From Clostridia bacterium (GTDB taxonomy: Bacteria > Bacillota > Clostridia > Oscillospirales > CAG-272): 9,363 bases of DNA. The notes beneath the pieces are model-generated. The model had not been told where the DNA came from. It saw only the letters and a program-made list of their open reading frames with translations, and did no database searches. The stretch spans positions 1-9,363 of the forward strand of contig JAGAFQ010000070.1 of assembly GCA_017612495.1 (NCBI GenBank), in the 5' to 3' direction. Both the position numbers and the translations under genes were made by a program. Shown here piece by piece: positions 1 to 6,871 of the stretch. Position 1 is the first letter of the stretch. Every line of letters begins with the position of its first letter.

Positions 1-1512
1 AAGAAGAATCCCGACAAGCTCGCGATGCTTCATATTTCCAAGGACAAGACCGAAAGACGCTTCACCTTCAATGATATGAAACGCGCGTCAAACCAGACCG
101 CGAACTATTTCAAGTCGCTGGGCATTAAAAAGGGCGACAAGGTTATGCTCGTCTTAAAGCGTCACTATCAGTTCTGGTTCTCGATGCTCGCGCTTCATAA
201 GCTCGGCGCGATTGCGATTCCCGCGACGAATCAGCTTCAGGCGCACGACTTTGAGTACCGCTTCAAGGTCGGCGAGGTCAGCGCTATCGTCTGCACCGCC
301 GACGGCGACGTCGCTCATCAGGATGAGCTCGCCGAGGCGACGAGCGATACGTTCAAGCTTAAGATTATGGTCGGCGGCAGCCGCGAGGGCTGGCACGACT
401 TCAACGAGGAATACGGTCTTTACTCGGCGCATTTTTACAGAACCGACGATACGCCCTGCGGCAACGATCCGATGGTTATGTTCTTTACCTCGGGCACAAC
501 GGGCTATCCTAAGCTTGCGATTCACTCGTATAAATACGCTTTAGGTCACTATATCACCGCTAAATACTGGCACGGCGTCAGTGACGACGGACTTCATTTC
601 ACCATTTCCGAAACCGGCTGGGGCAAGGCGCTCTGGGGCAAGCTTTACGGTCAGTGGCTCTGCGAGGGCGCAGTATTTACATACGACTTTGACCGCTTTG
701 ACGCAAGTGATATTCTGCCGATGTTCGCAAAATACCATATAACCACGTTCTGCGCACCGCCCACGATGCTCAGAATGATGATAAAGCAGGATATTTCAAA
801 ATACGATCTTTCGTCGATAAAGCGAATGACGACGGCGGGCGAGGCGCTCAATCCCGAGGTCTACCGTCAGTTTGAAAAGGCGACGGGACTTCAGATACTC
901 GAGGGCTTCGGTCAGACCGAGCTCACCCTCGTTATCGGCAACCTCTTGGGCGAGCCGCACAAGCTCGGCTCAATGGGCAAGCCGGTGCCGCTTTATGATG
1001 TTGACATACTCGACGCAAACGGCAAGCCCGTGCCCGTCGGCGAAACGGGCGAGATCGCGATAAAGACCGATAAAAAGGTACCTTGCGGTCTGTTCTTGGG
1101 TTACTATAACGACAAGGAACACACAGACGAATCGTGGCACGACGGCTATTATCACACGGGTGATACCGCGTGGCGCGACGAAGACGGCTTTTTCTGGTAT
1201 GTCGGACGTGTCGATGACGTCATCAAATCCTCCGGCTACCGCATAGGTCCTTTCGAGATCGAAAGCGTCATAATGGAACTGCCCTACGTTTTGGAATGCG
1301 GCGTCAGCGCCGCCCCCGACGAAGTAAGAGGTCAGGTCGTCAAGGCGAGCATCGTTCTTGTTCCCGGCAAAGAGGGAACGGAAGAACTCAAAAAAGAGAT
1401 ACAGGAATACGTCAAGCGCAACACCGCGCCGTATAAATATCCGAGAATCGTTGAATTCAAGAAAGAACTTCCGAAGACGATAAGCGGTAAAATTCAGCGA
1501 AATAAACTGTAA
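1..1512 (+). CDS. AMP-forming acyl-CoA synthetase, 3' part (start off the left edge)
   Basis: Enzyme of the acyl-adenylate-forming (ANL) superfamily, most like medium-chain or branched-chain acyl-CoA synthetases: carboxylic acid + ATP + CoA gives acyl-CoA + AMP + PPi, probably in the cytosol. The frame is open from base 1 and 503 residues are visible. Motifs in visible numbering: the phosphate-binding loop FTSGTTGYPK (about 162-171), GFGQTEL, the YHTGDTAW and GRVDDVIKSSGYRIGP hinge region, and the C-terminal PKTISGK whose lysine is the usual adenylation lysine. It aligns without gaps to residues 260-762 of the synthetase encoded at 1859-4147. The ATG at 25 falls inside the conserved adenylating domain, so it is not a true start. 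The missing upstream part may carry the same XRE-cupin module, but this cannot be seen. No terminator separates its stop from the promoter at 1520. The substrate is unknown. Confidence 0.93.
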   Translation, partial: KKNPDKLAMLHISKDKTERRFTFNDMKRASNQTANYFKSLGIKKGDKVMLVLKRHYQFWFSMLALHKLGAIAIPATNQLQAHDFEYRFKVGEVSAIVCTADGDVAHQDELAEATSDTFKLKIMVGGSREGWHDFNEEYGLYSAHFYRTDDTPCGNDPMVMFFTSGTTGYPKLAIHSYKYALGHYITAKYWHGVSDDGLHFTISETGWGKALWGKLYGQWLCEGAVFTYDFDRFDASDILPMFAKYHITTFCAPPTMLRMMIKQDISKYDLSSIKRMTTAGEALNPEVYRQFEKATGLQILEGFGQTELTLVIGNLLGEPHKLGSMGKPVPLYDVDILDANGKPVPVGETGEIAIKTDKKVPCGLFLGYYNDKEHTDESWHDGYYHTGDTAWRDEDGFFWYVGRVDDVIKSSGYRIGPFEIESVIMELPYVLECGVSAAPDEVRGQVVKASIVLVPGKEGTEELKKEIQEYVKRNTAPYKYPRIVEFKKELPKTISGKIQRNKL

Positions 1513-1519
1513 AAACATA

Positions 1520-1549
1520 TTGACACGATAATAAAAACCGTGCTATAAT
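1520..1549 (+). promoter_or_regulatory. Sigma-70/SigA promoter for the T-box operon
   Basis: A perfect TTGACA -35 box (1520-1525) is followed after 18 bp by a perfect TATAAT -10 box (1544-1549), with an upstream TG (1541-1542) that makes it an extended -10. A second TATAAT lies at 1554-1559, one helical turn downstream. Transcription should begin near 1556, just ahead of the T-box. The promoter starts 8 bp after the stop codon of the upstream synthetase gene. This is a consensus match read by eye; no start-site data are available. Confidence 0.85.
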
Positions 1550-1565
1550 GCAGTATAATAATTCA

Positions 1566-1833
1566 TAAAGAGCGTTGACGGGGAGTGTATATCGCCCCTG
1601 CATTAAGAGAAAAGACGGTCGGTGCAAGTCTTTATGCGGGAAGATATATTTGTAGCCCTCGAGCAAAGAGGAAGAAAGCGCACGCAAGTAGACCCTCTTC
1701 GTGATTGCCGCGTGAGTGCATAGGGATTTTGCGATCCCAAGAGAGGCAGTTTATCTGCAATTTGAGTGGTACCGCGGATGCATAGCATTCGTCTCAAAGC
1801 ATTATGGCTTGGGGCGAATGCTGTTTTTATTTT
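1566..1833 (+). promoter_or_regulatory. T-box leader (tRNA-sensing riboswitch), possibly tRNA-Val
   Basis: The RNA binds a specific uncharged tRNA and then favours an antiterminator, so the operon is read through when that amino acid is scarce. Stem I: CGGGG (1579-1583) pairs with CCTCG (1657-1661), GTATAT (1587-1592) with ATATAT (1644-1649), CCTGCAT (1597-1603) with ATGCGGG (1634-1640), and AAAGAC (1611-1616) with GTCTTT (1628-1633). An AGAGA bulge and a terminal loop containing GGTGCAA match the usual distal elements. Smaller hairpins follow: GGGAT/ATCCC (1723-1738) and GCAG/CTGC (1746-1758). Antiterminator: TTTGAG (1761-1766) pairs with CTCAAA (1793-1798), with the bulge TGGTACC (1767-1773) and an 8-bp upper helix, 1774-1781 with 1785-1792. 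TGGT would pair with a tRNA ending ACCA. The 3' side of the specifier loop is 1650-1656. GTA at 1652-1654 best fits the usual spacing, but TTG (1650-1652) is possible. Confidence 0.94.
1784..1833 (+). terminator. T-box regulated intrinsic terminator
   Basis: AGCATTCG (1784-1791) pairs with CGAATGCT (1815-1822). The stem continues inward, almost without mismatch, through CTCAAAGC and GCTTGGGG, and a T-rich run (1824-1833) follows. Its 5' arm contains the 3' arm of the antiterminator (1785-1798), so the two structures exclude each other, as expected for a transcription-attenuating T-box. It would also stop readthrough from the upstream synthetase gene, which has no terminator of its own. Confidence 0.93.
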
Positions 1834-1858
1834 CCCCGAAAGGAGATAATTTGAAACT

Positions 1859-4147
1859 ATGGAAAAAATAACCGGTCTTGACCTTAAAATTCAAGAGATG
1901 GCGGCGCGCATAAAGGAACTTCGCGAGATAGAGGGATACAGCATTGACGATATGGCGCAGAAGACCGACGTTTCGATCGATGAATACAGATGCGCCGAAA
2001 ACGGCGAATGCGATTTGAACTTCGCCTTTATCTACCGCTGCGCGCAGGTCTTCGGGGTCGACGTGACCGATATTATCGAGGGTTACAGCCCGACGCTCCG
2101 TTCTTATACCGTGACCCGTTCGGGCGAGGGACAAAAAATAGATAAAGCGCACGGAATGACCTATTATAATTTGGCATCGGCATTTCAAAACCGCATAGCC
2201 GAGCCTCTTTTCGTACATAGCGTTTACAGTGAAGAAGCACAGAAAAAGCCGATAGAGGTCACGACTCACAAGGGTCAGGAATGCGATATAGTCATATCCG
2301 GCAGTCTTAAAGTCCAGGTGGGCGGACATTCCGAAATTTTAGGCCCCGGCGATACGATCTACTATAACAGCTCCACTCCTCACGGAATGATAGCCGTAGG
2401 CGGCGGCGACTGCACGTTCTATGCCATAGTGCTCAATCCCACCGAAAACGAAAGTGCAGAAAGCGTTCACCGCGAACTCAAAACGACAAGCGTATCGGTG
2501 CCTGCCGATTCGCACAAGCGAATTTATAAAGACTACATCGACGTTGAAAAGAACGAAAACGGCACGCCCGTATCGATCAAATTCAAGAATACGGAGCATT
2601 TCAACTTTGCCTATGATTTGGTCGATGCCCTTGCAAAGCGCGAGCCGGATAAGCTTGCGATGCTCTACGTTTCAAAGGACAAAGAGGAACACCGTTTCAC
2701 CTTCAACGATATTAAGCGCGCATCGAGTCAATGCGCCAACTATTTCAAATCTCTCGGCATCAAAAAGGGAGATAGGGTAATGCTCGTTTTGAAGCGCCAT
2801 TATCAGTTCTGGTTCGCGATGCTCGGCCTCAACAAGCTCGGCGCGATAGCGATACCTGCGGTAAATCAGCTTTTGGTGCACGATTTTGCCTATCGCTTTG
2901 AAAAAGCCGGCGTGTCGGCGATAATATGCACGTCCGACGGAGATACGGCGGATAACGTGGATGTTGCCGCAAACGATTACGGCAAGCTTGCACACAAAAT
3001 ATTAGTCGGCGGCAAGAGAGACGGCTGGCACGACTTTGACGAAGAATACAAGCTTTTCAGTTCGCATTTTGACAGAGATGAAAATTCTCCCGGCGGTGAC
3101 GATCTGATGCTTATGTATTTCACCTCCGGCACGAGCGGATATCCGAAGATCGCCGCTCACAACTATAAATATCCGCTCGGACATTTCCATACTGCCAAAT
3201 ATTGGCACTGCGTCGATCCCGACGGACTCCATTTCACCATATCCGATACGGGTTGGGCGAAGGCGATGTGGGGCAAGCTTTACGGCCAATGGCTCTGCGA
3301 GGCGGCGACATTCGTCTATGATTTCGATAAATTCGATGCATCGGATATTTTGCCGATGTTCGCAAAATATAATATAACCACGTTCTGCGCGCCTCCCACG
3401 ATGCTCAGAATGATGGTAAAACAGGATATTTCAAAATACGATCTTTCATCGGTGCGCCACATGACTACGGCGGGCGAAGCGCTCAACCCCGAGGTCTACC
3501 GCCAGTTTGAAAAGGCGACGGGACTTCAAATTTTAGAGGGCTTCGGTCAGACCGAAAGCACGATGATAATCGGCAATTTGTGCGGCGCCGACCATAAAAT
3601 AGGCTCAATGGGCAAGCCGGCACCCATCTATGATGTCGATATCGTCGATGCAAACGGCGAATCCGTTGCCGTCGGCGAAACGGGCAAGATCGTCATCAAC
3701 ATCAAAAACGGTACGCCGTGCGGCTTATCGGTCGGATATTACAACGATCCCGAAAAGACTGCCGAGACCTGGCACGACGGCTATTATCACACGGGCGATA
3801 CCGCGTGGCGCGACGAAGACGGCTTTTTCTGGTATGTCGGACGCGTCGATGACGTCATCAAATCTTCCGGCTACCGCATAGGTCCTTTCGAGATCGAAAG
3901 CGTCATAATGGAACTGCCCTACGTTTTGGAATGCGGCGTCAGTGCCGCCCCCGACGAAGTAAGAGGCCAGGTCGTCAAGGCGAGCATCGTTCTTGTTCCC
4001 GGCAAAGAGGGAACGGAAGAACTCAAAAAAGAGATACAGGAATACGTCAAGCGCAACACAGCTCCCTATAAATATCCGAGAATAGTCGTGTTCAAGGATG
4101 AACTCCCCAAAACGACAAGCGGAAAGATCATTCGCAGCGCCCTTTAA
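1859..4147 (+). CDS. XRE-cupin regulator fused to AMP-forming acyl-CoA synthetase
   Basis: A 762-residue protein in three parts. Residues about 14-75 form an XRE-type helix-turn-helix (MAARIKELREIEGYSIDDMA onward). Residues about 130-195 form a small cupin beta-barrel (GQECDIVISGSLKV, then LGPGDTIYY and STPHGM). Residues about 245-762 form a full ANL acyl-CoA synthetase with the loop YFTSGTSGYPK (420-430), GFGQTES (561-567), YHTGDTAW (643-650), the hinge RVDDVIKSSGYRIGP (662-676) and the catalytic lysine K756 in TSGK. HTH plus cupin is by itself a complete small-molecule-responsive repressor layout, so the fusion may sense an acyl ligand and bind DNA as well as activate an acid to its CoA thioester. 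ATG at 1859 follows AGGAG (1841-1845) by 13 nt, a little long, but the HTH begins soon after it. First gene behind the T-box; it probably supplies acyl-CoA to the oxidoreductase downstream. The acid is inferred to be branched short-chain. Confidence 0.93.
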   Translation: MEKITGLDLKIQEMAARIKELREIEGYSIDDMAQKTDVSIDEYRCAENGECDLNFAFIYRCAQVFGVDVTDIIEGYSPTLRSYTVTRSGEGQKIDKAHGMTYYNLASAFQNRIAEPLFVHSVYSEEAQKKPIEVTTHKGQECDIVISGSLKVQVGGHSEILGPGDTIYYNSSTPHGMIAVGGGDCTFYAIVLNPTENESAESVHRELKTTSVSVPADSHKRIYKDYIDVEKNENGTPVSIKFKNTEHFNFAYDLVDALAKREPDKLAMLYVSKDKEEHRFTFNDIKRASSQCANYFKSLGIKKGDRVMLVLKRHYQFWFAMLGLNKLGAIAIPAVNQLLVHDFAYRFEKAGVSAIICTSDGDTADNVDVAANDYGKLAHKILVGGKRDGWHDFDEEYKLFSSHFDRDENSPGGDDLMLMYFTSGTSGYPKIAAHNYKYPLGHFHTAKYWHCVDPDGLHFTISDTGWAKAMWGKLYGQWLCEAATFVYDFDKFDASDILPMFAKYNITTFCAPPTMLRMMVKQDISKYDLSSVRHMTTAGEALNPEVYRQFEKATGLQILEGFGQTESTMIIGNLCGADHKIGSMGKPAPIYDVDIVDANGESVAVGETGKIVINIKNGTPCGLSVGYYNDPEKTAETWHDGYYHTGDTAWRDEDGFFWYVGRVDDVIKSSGYRIGPFEIESVIMELPYVLECGVSAAPDEVRGQVVKASIVLVPGKEGTEELKKEIQEYVKRNTAPYKYPRIVVFKDELPKTTSGKIIRSAL

Positions 4148-4156
4148 GGAGACGGT

Positions 4157-4831
4157 ATGGATCACAAAAGAGTAATTGTGCTTTGCGGTCATTACGGCAG
4201 CGGAAAGACCAACATAGCTTTGCATATCGCAAAGCAGATAAAATCGAGCGGATGCGACGTTGCGATAGCGGATCTTGACATTGTCAATCCCTATTTCCGC
4301 ACCAAAGACAGCGCAGAGGAACTGAAAAAAGCGGGCATCACCCTTATATGTTCCGATTATGCCGGCACGAACGTCGATATTCCGGCGCTGCCGGGCGAAA
4401 TATATTCGCTGACCGAAGACAGGAGCCGCTATGCCGTTTTGGATATCGGCGGTGACGAGCGCGGCGCTTTGGCGCTCGGAAGACTTGCCCCCGAGATCGT
4501 TAAAGAAAACAATTATGAGATGCTTGCGGTAGTGAATATGTGCCGCCCTTTGACAAGAGATGCGGCGTCTGCCGTATCGGTCTTGCGGGAGATCGAATAT
4601 GCCTGCAAGATCCCGTTTACGGGCATTATCAACAACACGAATCTCGGCAGAGATACGACACCCGACATCGTGACGGATTCAGAAAAATATGTGAGCGAAA
4701 TATCAAAGATAATGCAAATACCCGTCGTTATGACGACGGTTTGCGAAAACGTATTTGATGAACTCAAAAACAAGATCCCGAATCTTGAAAAAATAGACTT
4801 GCAAAAGAAAATTTTTGAAGAAGGAGAATAA
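4157..4831 (+). CDS. P-loop ATPase of the MinD/CobB-like (SIMIBI) type, role unknown
   Basis: A 224-residue cytosolic NTPase. Visible motifs: Walker A GHYGSGKTN (residues 11-19), an early acidic segment DLDIVNPYF (39-47) typical of the MinD/Mrp/CobQ group, a Walker B-like VLDIGGDERGA (94-104), and a later INNTNLGRDT segment in the position of the base-recognition motif. There is no CxxC that would mark an Mrp/NBP35 iron-sulfur carrier, and no membrane segment. Its gene starts 9 bp after the synthetase stop, with AAGGAG five bases before ATG 4157. It runs into the ribosome binding site of the ferredoxin gene, so it is clearly co-transcribed and probably made together with the oxidoreductase. 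A role in assembling or activating that Fe-S/TPP enzyme is a guess from context; the sequence does not show the substrate or partner. Confidence 0.85.
   Translation: MDHKRVIVLCGHYGSGKTNIALHIAKQIKSSGCDVAIADLDIVNPYFRTKDSAEELKKAGITLICSDYAGTNVDIPALPGEIYSLTEDRSRYAVLDIGGDERGALALGRLAPEIVKENNYEMLAVVNMCRPLTRDAASAVSVLREIEYACKIPFTGIINNTNLGRDTTPDIVTDSEKYVSEISKIMQIPVVMTTVCENVFDELKNKIPNLEKIDLQKKIFEEGE
4821..4826 (+). promoter_or_regulatory. Ribosome binding site that fixes the ferredoxin start
   Basis: AAGGAG lies 9 nt before ATG 4836 and inside the last codons of the ATPase gene. An in-frame TTG at 4815 would lie upstream of this site and add seven residues not expected in the family, so ATG 4836 is preferred. 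Confidence 0.8.
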
Positions 4832-4835
4832 AACC

Positions 4836-5042
4836 ATGGCAAAATTAACCTTCAGGACCGATTACTGCAAAGGATGCGGTCTGTGCGTCGATGTGTGCCC
4901 CAAGCACGTAATCGCTCTTGCCCCCGACAAAATCAACAAGAAAGGACACCACCCCGCAGAGGCGGTCGATATCGAAAAATGTGTCGGCTGTGCCTTTTGC
5001 GCCACAATGTGTCCCGACACCGTGATCAAGGTAGAAAGGTGA
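4836..5042 (+). CDS. 2-oxoacid:ferredoxin oxidoreductase, ferredoxin-like delta subunit
   Basis: A 68-residue protein with two [4Fe-4S] motifs: C11-x2-C14-x2-C17-x3-C21-P and C49-x2-C52-x2-C55-x3-C59-P. This is the size and pattern of the delta subunit of 2-oxoacid:ferredoxin oxidoreductases (VorD/KorD/PorD), which carries electrons between the TPP site and soluble ferredoxin. It lies directly before the alpha subunit gene, whose ATG is 9 bp after this stop, and follows the ATPase gene by four bases. A free ferredoxin is possible, but the position in the subunit cluster makes the delta subunit far more likely. Confidence 0.9.
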   Translation: MAKLTFRTDYCKGCGLCVDVCPKHVIALAPDKINKKGHHPAEAVDIEKCVGCAFCATMCPDTVIKVER

Positions 5043-5051
5043 GTGATCTAT

Positions 5052-6119
5052 ATGTCAGATAAAGTTTTGATGAAAGGTAACGAAGCTATTGCAGAAGCGG
5101 CGATATGTGCCGGCTGCCGTCACTACTTCGGTTATCCCATAACACCTCAAACAGAGGTCGCCGCATATATGGCAAAGAAAATGCCCAAGATCGGCGGTAC
5201 GTTCTTGCAGGCAGAAAGTGAGATCGCCGCCATAAATATGGTCTACGGTGTTTCAAGCACGGGTCACAGAGTTATGACCTCGTCATCAAGCCCCGGAATT
5301 TCGCTCAAAAGCGAAGGACTTTCATATCTTGCAGGCGCAGATCTGCCCGCACTCGTTGTGAACGTGCAAAGAGGAGGTCCCGGCCTCGGCGGCATCCAGC
5401 CCTCACAGTCCGACTATTTTCAGGCTACGCGAGGCGGCGGACACGGCGACTATCACATGGTAGTTTTCGCACCTGCTTCCGTTCAGGAGATGGCATCTCT
5501 CACCGTGCGCGGATTTGAAGTCGCAGATAAATACCGCGTCACGTCAATGATCTTGGCAGACGGCACGATGGGTCAGATGATGGAGCCTGTCGATCTCTCT
5601 TCGCTCAAATCAGAATATAATCCCGAAAAGCCCTGGGCGACCACGGGCACGGGCAAAAAGAGAGAACATAACATAGTAAACTCCCTTTACTTAAAGCCCG
5701 AAGAACTCGAAAAAACGAACTTTGAGCGCTATGAGCGCTACAAAAAGATAGAAGAAAACGAAACGCTCTACGAGGAATATTTGATGGACGATGCAGAGAT
5801 CTGCGTCGCCGCATTCGGCATTGCCGCGCGTGTTTCGAAAAATGCGATAAACGAGGCTCGCAAAGAAGGCATCAAGGTCGGTCTTATCCGCCCCATCACT
5901 TTGTGGCCGTTCCCGAAAGCGCCTTTTGAAAAAGCGGCAAATAAGGTAAAGACCTTTATTTCCGTTGAACTTTCAATGGGTCAGATGATCGAAGACGTGC
6001 GCTTATCCACTCACGACAAAGCAAATTATATGCTTTGCAACCGTGTCGGCGGTATGATACCGTCGCCCGATGAGGTTTTAAGCGCAATAAGAAATGCCGC
6101 AAAAGGAGGTAAAAACTGA
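5052..6119 (+). CDS. vorB: 2-oxoacid (branched-chain type):ferredoxin oxidoreductase, alpha subunit
   Basis: A 355-residue subunit of the PFOR superfamily that carries the pyrimidine-binding domain of the TPP enzyme. It interconverts 2-oxoacid + CoA + oxidised ferredoxin with acyl-CoA + CO2 + reduced ferredoxin. Visible marks: the N-terminal MSDKVLMKGNEAIAEAAI, GYPITPQ (27-33), AESE (54-57), the TSSSSPGISL run (76-85), and VQRGGPGLG (105-113). The N-terminus and length match the VorB group (3-methyl-2-oxobutanoate oxidoreductase) best. KorA and IorA relatives cannot be excluded by eye, but the aminotransferase at the end of the operon favours branched-chain substrates. ATG 5052 was chosen over GTG 5043: the AGGTGAG element (5037-5043) is correctly spaced for the ATG, and the protein then starts as in relatives. 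Its stop overlaps the next start by one base (TGATG), implying translational coupling. Confidence 0.9.
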   Translation: MSDKVLMKGNEAIAEAAICAGCRHYFGYPITPQTEVAAYMAKKMPKIGGTFLQAESEIAAINMVYGVSSTGHRVMTSSSSPGISLKSEGLSYLAGADLPALVVNVQRGGPGLGGIQPSQSDYFQATRGGGHGDYHMVVFAPASVQEMASLTVRGFEVADKYRVTSMILADGTMGQMMEPVDLSSLKSEYNPEKPWATTGTGKKREHNIVNSLYLKPEELEKTNFERYERYKKIEENETLYEEYLMDDAEICVAAFGIAARVSKNAINEARKEGIKVGLIRPITLWPFPKAPFEKAANKVKTFISVELSMGQMIEDVRLSTHDKANYMLCNRVGGMIPSPDEVLSAIRNAAKGGKN

Positions 6120-6871
6120 TGGTAGTTTTTGATAAACCGAAATCTTTAACCGACGTGCCCATGCACTATTGCCCCGGCTGCACGCACGGCATCGTTCACC
6201 GTCTTGTTGCCGAAGCTATCGACGAACTCGGCATAGAGGGCGATACTATCGGCATTGCCCCCGTCGGATGTTCCGTTATGGCTTATGACTATTTTACCTG
6301 CGATATGATCGAAGCGGCTCACGGCAGAGCGCCGGCAGTAGCCACCGGTGTCAAGCGCGCAGATCCCAAAAAGATCGTATTCACCTATCAGGGTGACGGC
6401 GATCTTGCCTCTATCGGTATGGCAGAGACTGTTCACGCCGCGGCAAGAAACGAAAATATCACCATCATTTTCATCAACAATGCGATATACGGTATGACGG
6501 GCGGTCAGATGGCACCGACGACTCTTCCCGGTCAAGTCACACAGACCTCGCCCTACGGCAGAGACGTCAAGGCTTGCGGCTATCCCATCAAGGTCTGCGA
6601 GATGCTCTCACAGCTTGACGGCGCAACTTATATCCAGCGCGTTGCCGTCAATAATATCAAGAACATCAAGGATGCTAAAAAGGCAATACTCAAAGCATTC
6701 AAAAACCAGGTCGAAAACAAGGGCTTTTCACTCATCGAGGTCGTATCGAGCTGTCCCACCAACTGGGGTATGACGCCGAAAGCGGCTCTTGAATGGGTAG
6801 AGAGCAATATGATACCTTACTATCCCTTGGGCGTATATAAAGACACTACCGCTAAGGAGGAAACAAAATGA
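6119..6871 (+). CDS. vorA: 2-oxoacid:ferredoxin oxidoreductase, TPP-binding beta subunit
   Basis: A 250-residue subunit that binds the diphosphate of thiamine pyrophosphate through Mg2+. Visible: HYCPGCTHG near the N-terminus (16-24), with the CPGC pair typical of this subunit, the TPP motif QGDGDLASIG (91-100) ending in NNAIYGMTGGQ (120-130), and the TSPYGRD segment. The length fits the short beta subunits of VOR/KOR-type enzymes. It is the middle part of a one-operon catalytic unit: AAAGGAGG lies 9 nt before ATG 6119, its start overlaps the alpha subunit stop, and its stop overlaps the gamma subunit start (ATGA). The exact 2-oxoacid cannot be read from the sequence; the branched-chain assignment rests on the alpha subunit and the neighbours. 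Confidence 0.9.
   Translation: MVVFDKPKSLTDVPMHYCPGCTHGIVHRLVAEAIDELGIEGDTIGIAPVGCSVMAYDYFTCDMIEAAHGRAPAVATGVKRADPKKIVFTYQGDGDLASIGMAETVHAAARNENITIIFINNAIYGMTGGQMAPTTLPGQVTQTSPYGRDVKACGYPIKVCEMLSQLDGATYIQRVAVNNIKNIKDAKKAILKAFKNQVENKGFSLIEVVSSCPTNWGMTPKAALEWVESNMIPYYPLGVYKDTTAKEETK

Noticed and set aside
970..1518. Long minus-strand open frame (182 codons) opposite the first synthetase gene
   Set aside because: It lies antisense to a strongly conserved coding region, shows no recognisable domain, and a near-copy appears opposite the second synthetase (3725-4225) simply because the plus-strand sequence is repeated there.
1566..1833. T-box belonging to an aminoacyl-tRNA synthetase or transporter gene
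   Set aside because: The next gene is the regulator-synthetase fusion, 26 bp after the terminator; no tRNA synthetase or transporter is present in the window.
1802..2329. Minus-strand open frame (175 codons) opposite the leader end and the HTH-cupin region
   Set aside because: No domain is seen, it crosses the T-box terminator, and the plus-strand frame has clear domains.
4815..4835. TTG 4815 as an earlier start for the ferredoxin-like subunit
   Set aside because: It lies upstream of the AAGGAG site that serves ATG 4836, and the added residues do not belong to the family.
5043..5051. GTG 5043 as an earlier start for the alpha subunit
   Set aside because: It would sit within the likely ribosome binding element, and starting at ATG 5052 gives the N-terminus expected for the family.
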